Part shown: positions 6,211 through 9,133 of the stretch, one piece after another
How positions within the stretch are numbered: position 1 is the stretch's first letter
Layout of the letters: each line of letters begins with the position of its first letter
Assembly (NCBI GenBank): GCA_030656435.1
Contig: JAUSOA010000167.1
Location: 1-9,133, forward strand
Direction of reading: 5' to 3'
Length of the DNA stretch: 9,133 bases
DNA from: Acholeplasmataceae bacterium
Lineage (GTDB): Bacteria; Bacillota_I; Bacilli_A; Acholeplasmatales; Acholeplasmataceae
The notes under the pieces: model-generated
The model's input: only the letters and a program-made list of their open reading frames with translations
Databases searched by the model: none
Told to the model about the DNA's origin: nothing
Program-made: the position numbers and the translations under genes

Positions 6211-6223
6211 GAAAACGTTTCCT
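6209..6223 (+). promoter_or_regulatory. cre-like operator over the sufC -35 box
   Basis: The 15 bases starting TTGAAAACG and ending TTTCCT match every fixed position of the relaxed catabolite-response element consensus WTGNAANCGNWNNCW. The site covers the -35, so binding of CcpA or another LacI-family regulator would repress. No such regulator is encoded in the window, and short AT-rich matches can occur by chance. Confidence 0.4.
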
Positions 6224-6237
6224 GATTTGCCTAAAAT
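6209..6237 (+). promoter_or_regulatory. Promoter of the suf operon
   Basis: A -35 TTGAAA (6209-6214), a 17-bp spacer and a -10 TAAAAT (6232-6237) each differ from consensus by one base. Transcription should begin near 6244, giving a leader of about 68 nt before sufC. Confidence 0.72.
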
Positions 6238-6297
6238 TATAAATTAGCATATAAATAGCAATAAATACCCTAATGTTATATAATAGTTATGAAAATC

Positions 6298-6305
6298 AAG
6301 GAGGT
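6298..6305 (+). promoter_or_regulatory. sufC ribosome binding site (decides the start)
   Basis: A perfect AAGGAGGT lies 6 nt before the ATG at 6312. An in-frame ATG at 6273 has no such signal and would add 13 residues unlike SufC, so 6312 is the start. Confidence 0.9.
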
Positions 6306-6311
6306 CATCTC

Positions 6312-7079
6312 ATGGCAAAATTAGAAATTAACAACCTTCACGTTGGAATTGAAGGAAAAGAAATATTAAAAGGTGTTAACTTAGTAGTTAATTCTGGAGA
6401 AGTTCACGCAATTATGGGTCCAAATGGAACTGGTAAGTCTACACTTGCTAGTGCACTCATGGGTCATCCTAAATATGAAGTCACTGAAGGCACTGCATTT
6501 CTTGACGGAGCAAATCTTTTAGAGATGGAAGTTGATGAAAGAGCACGTGCAGGTTTATTTTTAGCAATGCAGTATCCTGCAGAAGTCCCAGGCGTAACCA
6601 ATAGCGACTTTATGCGTCAAGCTCTAAAGGCTACCTCAGGTAAGGAAGTCGGTCTTTTCGAGTTTGCGATTAAATATGAAAAAACAGTCGAAGAATTAAA
6701 AATGAGAGCAGATCTCGCACATCGTTATTTAAATGAAGGATTCAGTGGTGGAGAAAGAAAAAGAAATGAAATTCTTCAACTGAAGGTCTTGAAGCCAAAA
6801 TTTGCAATTCTAGATGAAATCGACTCAGGTCTTGATGTTGATGCATTAAAAATTGTAGGCGAAAATGTAAGCAGTCTTATCAATAGTGAGTTTGGATGTA
6901 TTTTGATTACACATTATCAACGTATTCTAGACCATATTAAACCTACATTCGTACACATCATGATTGATGGCAAGATAGTGTTAAGTGGTGGACAAGAGTT
7001 AATTTCAAAGATTGACAAAAACGGTTATGAATGGGTAAAGGATGAACTAGGAATTGATTTTGTTGAAGGCGATCAATAA
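6312..7079 (+). CDS. sufC: Fe-S cluster assembly ATPase SufC
   Basis: ATPase of the SufBCD scaffold, which uses ATP binding and hydrolysis to reshape SufB-SufD during iron-sulfur cluster assembly in the cytoplasm. It has 255 residues, normal for SufC. Walker A is GPNGTGKST at 36-44, the SufC-type Q-loop is in FLAMQYPAEVPGV, the signature FSGGERKRNE is at 144-153, and Walker B is AILDEIDSGLD with D168 and E169. The SufC-specific ITHYQRIL carries H201. The GGERKRNE and THYQR signatures separate it from transport ATPases. It is the first gene of the suf operon, and its TAA overlaps the sufD ATG by one base, so the two products are likely made together. Confidence 0.97.
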   Translation: MAKLEINNLHVGIEGKEILKGVNLVVNSGEVHAIMGPNGTGKSTLASALMGHPKYEVTEGTAFLDGANLLEMEVDERARAGLFLAMQYPAEVPGVTNSDFMRQALKATSGKEVGLFEFAIKYEKTVEELKMRADLAHRYLNEGFSGGERKRNEILQLKVLKPKFAILDEIDSGLDVDALKIVGENVSSLINSEFGCILITHYQRILDHIKPTFVHIMIDGKIVLSGGQELISKIDKNGYEWVKDELGIDFVEGDQ

Positions 7080-7954
7080 TGAAATCGATTGTAATTAAGA
7101 ACCACGAGGTAACTTCAAAACTCCCTCAGGGGTTCACCTATCAAAACCAGATTCTAACCATCCCAAAAAATACCGATTATCAAGATCCCATCAAAATTAC
7201 AGTAGCAGATGACAACAATGAATCTTTTGAGATTGTTGTTTCAGAAAACACAAGTATTAAAATCATATTAGAGCTTGCAAGTAATGACACAGACGAAAAC
7301 AATTATAAGTTTAATTTGACTGCAAAGCAAAACAGCAAAGTTAAGTATTTACTAATCAGTGAATTATCAAGCAAGAAAGCAATATTAGAGCATAATTTTA
7401 GAGCTGAAAGAGATTCAAAGCTAGAGCTTATCGGTGGTTTCGTTAGTGACGTACTCGTTGCGAAGTTAGCAGTTAATCTCGCACAAGAGGGTGCTGAAGT
7501 CAAGATGAGAGCTGTTGCTGTATCATCTTTTGACAACAATCAAACCATTGATGTCCACATCACCCATAATGCACCAAATACATATGGCGACATGACCAAT
7601 ATTGGAATTGCCAATAAAAATGGTAAAATTGTATTAAATGGCGTAGAAAAAATTGAAAAGGGGATGAAGAATGCCAATGCTTTCCAAACCTTAAAAGGAA
7701 TTATAACCTCAGACACAGCTGTTGTTGAAGTCAATCCAATCCTACTCATCGATGAATACGATGTGAAGGCAGGACATGGTGCAACAATAGGTAAGATTCA
7801 AGAGGATGTTCTATTCTATTTAAGAAGCAGAGGATTAACCCATAAAGAAGCAGAAAAACTGATTATTAATGGATTCATTCGCCCAATTGTCGATGAAATC
7901 GACGATGAGCCTCTCAAGGAAAGATTTGTGTATGTCGTCAATTCAAGAATATGA
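7079..7954 (+). CDS. sufD: Fe-S cluster assembly scaffold protein SufD, short form
   Basis: Scaffold subunit that pairs with SufB and binds SufC. The 291-residue product ends in the SufB/SufD signature: VNPILLIDEYDVKAGHGATIG, then EDVLFYLRSRGLTHKEAEKL and a GFIRPIVDEI tail. H233 in the GHGATIG motif corresponds to the histidine important in E. coli SufD (H360). SufD of E. coli (423 aa) and B. subtilis (about 437 aa) are longer, so some 130 N-terminal residues are missing here, while the beta-helix core and C-terminal SufC-binding helices remain. GHGATIG, rather than the SHGATVG of SufB, and its place after sufC favour SufD. It overlaps sufC by one base and sufS by four, with only a weak AAGG-like RBS, so coupling is likely. 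Confidence 0.92.
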   Translation: MKSIVIKNHEVTSKLPQGFTYQNQILTIPKNTDYQDPIKITVADDNNESFEIVVSENTSIKIILELASNDTDENNYKFNLTAKQNSKVKYLLISELSSKKAILEHNFRAERDSKLELIGGFVSDVLVAKLAVNLAQEGAEVKMRAVAVSSFDNNQTIDVHITHNAPNTYGDMTNIGIANKNGKIVLNGVEKIEKGMKNANAFQTLKGIITSDTAVVEVNPILLIDEYDVKAGHGATIGKIQEDVLFYLRSRGLTHKEAEKLIINGFIRPIVDEIDDEPLKERFVYVVNSRI

Positions 7955-9133
7955 TAGATGTATCAAAGATTAGATTGGATTTCCCAATCTATCAAAAACA
8001 ACCCAAGCTAACGTATCTAGATTCTGCAGCATCATCACTTAAAGTGAAATCAGTCATTGATCAAATCGATCATTACTACATGTCCTTAGGTGTCAATGTG
8101 CATCGCGGAGCCTACGATTTAGCATATGAAGCAACTAGGCTTTTTGAGGAAGCTAGAGTTACTGTAGCCAACTTCATTCATGCAAATGAAGAAGAGGTTA
8201 TCTTTACTAGAGGGACAACCTCCTCACTTAATTTTGTTGCTAGTGCATATAAAGATATATTAAAACCAGGTGATGAAATCATCACGAGTGAGCTTGAGCA
8301 TCACTCCTCTTTACTTCCTTGGATGATGGTGGCTAAGAAAACAGGCGCAAAGCTTGTATATATTCCACTAACCAAAGAAGGTAGAATAACAACAGAAAAT
8401 TTTAAGTCAATATTAAATGATCAAACTAAGGTGGTAGCTATTACACATGTCTCTAATGTCATGGGTTATCTAACACCAATTAAAGAGATCACTGAACTTG
8501 CACATCAAAAGAAGGCAATCGTGATACTGGACGCAGCACAGTCTGTTCCACACATGAAAGTCGATGTAAAAGATCTTGGTATTGACTATCTCGCTTTTTC
8601 TGGTCATAAAATGTTTGGACCCTCAGGTGTCGGTGTACTTTATGGAAAAAAAGATCTTCTCAATCAATTAGAACCTTTCGAATATGGTGGAGAAATGGCT
8701 GATGAAGTCAGTAAAGATCAAGCAACCTGGAAAGATGCACCCTTAAGATTTGAGGCAGGAACACCAGTGATTAGTGGAGCTATAGGACTTGCAGCAGCAA
8801 TTCGTTATATCGAATCTATTGGATATCAAGCAATTCATGAGCATACAGAAAAATTACATCAATACACCCTAGAGAAGCTACAAAAAATAGAAGGTATTAC
8901 TATATATAATTTAAGTGCAGATAATCCAGTCATTACATTTAATGTGGATGGAGTTCATCCACACGATATAGCAACTATGCTAGATACAAATAAAGTCAGC
9001 GTGCGAGCAGGACATCATTGTGCACAGCTCGTTAGCAAATTCTTAGGAGTGAATTCTACACTTCGCGCATCATTTCACATTTATAATGACATCACAGACT
9101 GTGATGTATTCGTAGGTAGTATTATTGCTGCCA
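7951..9133 (+). CDS. sufS: Cysteine desulfurase SufS, 3'-truncated by the window
   Basis: PLP enzyme that takes sulfur from L-cysteine, leaving alanine and an enzyme persulfide for Fe-S assembly. 394 codons are visible of an expected 405-410. The ATG overlaps the sufD stop (ATGA), with no clear RBS, so translation is coupled. Residue landmarks: LDSAASSLK near the N-terminus, the GVNVHRGAYDLA substrate loop, ELEHHSS with the cofactor-stacking histidine at 117-118, D194 and Q197 in VILDAAQS, and PLP-binding K220 in SGHKMFGPSG. The persulfide cysteine is C357 in VRAGHHCAQ, the short-loop group II motif that marks SufS rather than IscS or NifS. All catalytic residues are present. In Firmicutes the sulfur acceptor is SufU, expected to be encoded next. 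Confidence 0.96.
   Translation, partial: MIDVSKIRLDFPIYQKQPKLTYLDSAASSLKVKSVIDQIDHYYMSLGVNVHRGAYDLAYEATRLFEEARVTVANFIHANEEEVIFTRGTTSSLNFVASAYKDILKPGDEIITSELEHHSSLLPWMMVAKKTGAKLVYIPLTKEGRITTENFKSILNDQTKVVAITHVSNVMGYLTPIKEITELAHQKKAIVILDAAQSVPHMKVDVKDLGIDYLAFSGHKMFGPSGVGVLYGKKDLLNQLEPFEYGGEMADEVSKDQATWKDAPLRFEAGTPVISGAIGLAAAIRYIESIGYQAIHEHTEKLHQYTLEKLQKIEGITIYNLSADNPVITFNVDGVHPHDIATMLDTNKVSVRAGHHCAQLVSKFLGVNSTLRASFHIYNDITDCDVFVGSIIAA

Noticed and set aside
6273..6311. N-terminal extension of SufC from the ATG at 6273
   Set aside because: It has no RBS, and the extra 13 residues would span the perfect AAGGAGGT that serves the ATG at 6312.
7952..7957. TGA read as tryptophan (code 4), moving the sufD stop to the TAG that follows
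   Set aside because: No long gene in the window has an internal TGA, and all visible Trp codons are TGG. The ATGA overlap with sufS is a normal coupling arrangement.
1..9133. CRISPR arrays, tRNA or rRNA genes, insertion sequences
   Set aside because: No spaced direct repeats, no tRNA T-loop signature, no rRNA sequence, and no transposase or flanking repeats were seen on either strand.

Overview
The window is AT-rich, densely packed DNA from a low-GC Gram-positive-type bacterium. Its long genes have no in-frame TGA, tryptophan is written TGG, and TGA ends sufD. The standard genetic code therefore applies, which argues against Mycoplasma and Spiroplasma. Acholeplasma-like mollicutes or related low-GC Firmicutes fit best, because there is a lipoprotein with a Listeria-Bacteroides repeat, an enlarged OppF, and suf genes in the Firmicutes order C-D-S. 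The species cannot be named from this sequence.

Region 1 (1-3627, plus strand) is the 3' part of an oligopeptide ABC transporter operon: oppC (cut at the window start), oppD, oppF, and a 61-residue membrane protein, closed by a terminator that works in both directions. Two things stand out. The oppC frame stays open to the window edge, and its first ~50 visible residues are an RCC1-type beta-propeller repeat placed just before the usual LGTD..GRD motif. OppF also carries an insertion of about 170 residues between its Walker A motif and Q-loop. OppD and OppF end in identically spaced four-cysteine motifs.

Region 2 (3650-5890, minus strand) is a 746-residue surface lipoprotein. It has a lipobox, an InlB-type B-repeat, an atrophied Ig-like domain, a long unrecognised middle, and a C-terminal S41-type serine peptidase domain with a candidate Ser-Lys dyad.

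Region 3 (5891-6311) is a 421-bp intergenic space between two divergent genes, and it is rich in signals. Reading leftward there is a candidate small RNA of about 168 nt, with a good -10 box, C/U-rich hairpin loops and an intrinsic terminator. Beyond it lies a separate promoter for the peptidase gene. Reading rightward there is a good promoter for sufC overlapped by a cre-like site, with a 37-bp dyad between the sRNA and sufC promoters.

Region 4 (6312 to the end, plus strand) is the start of a suf iron-sulfur cluster assembly operon: sufC, an unusually short sufD, and sufS (cut at the window end about 10-15 residues before its expected stop). Stop and start codons overlap at both junctions, so translation is probably coupled. 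SufC and SufD would form the scaffold complex with SufB, and SufS supplies sulfur. sufU and sufB would be expected just past the window.
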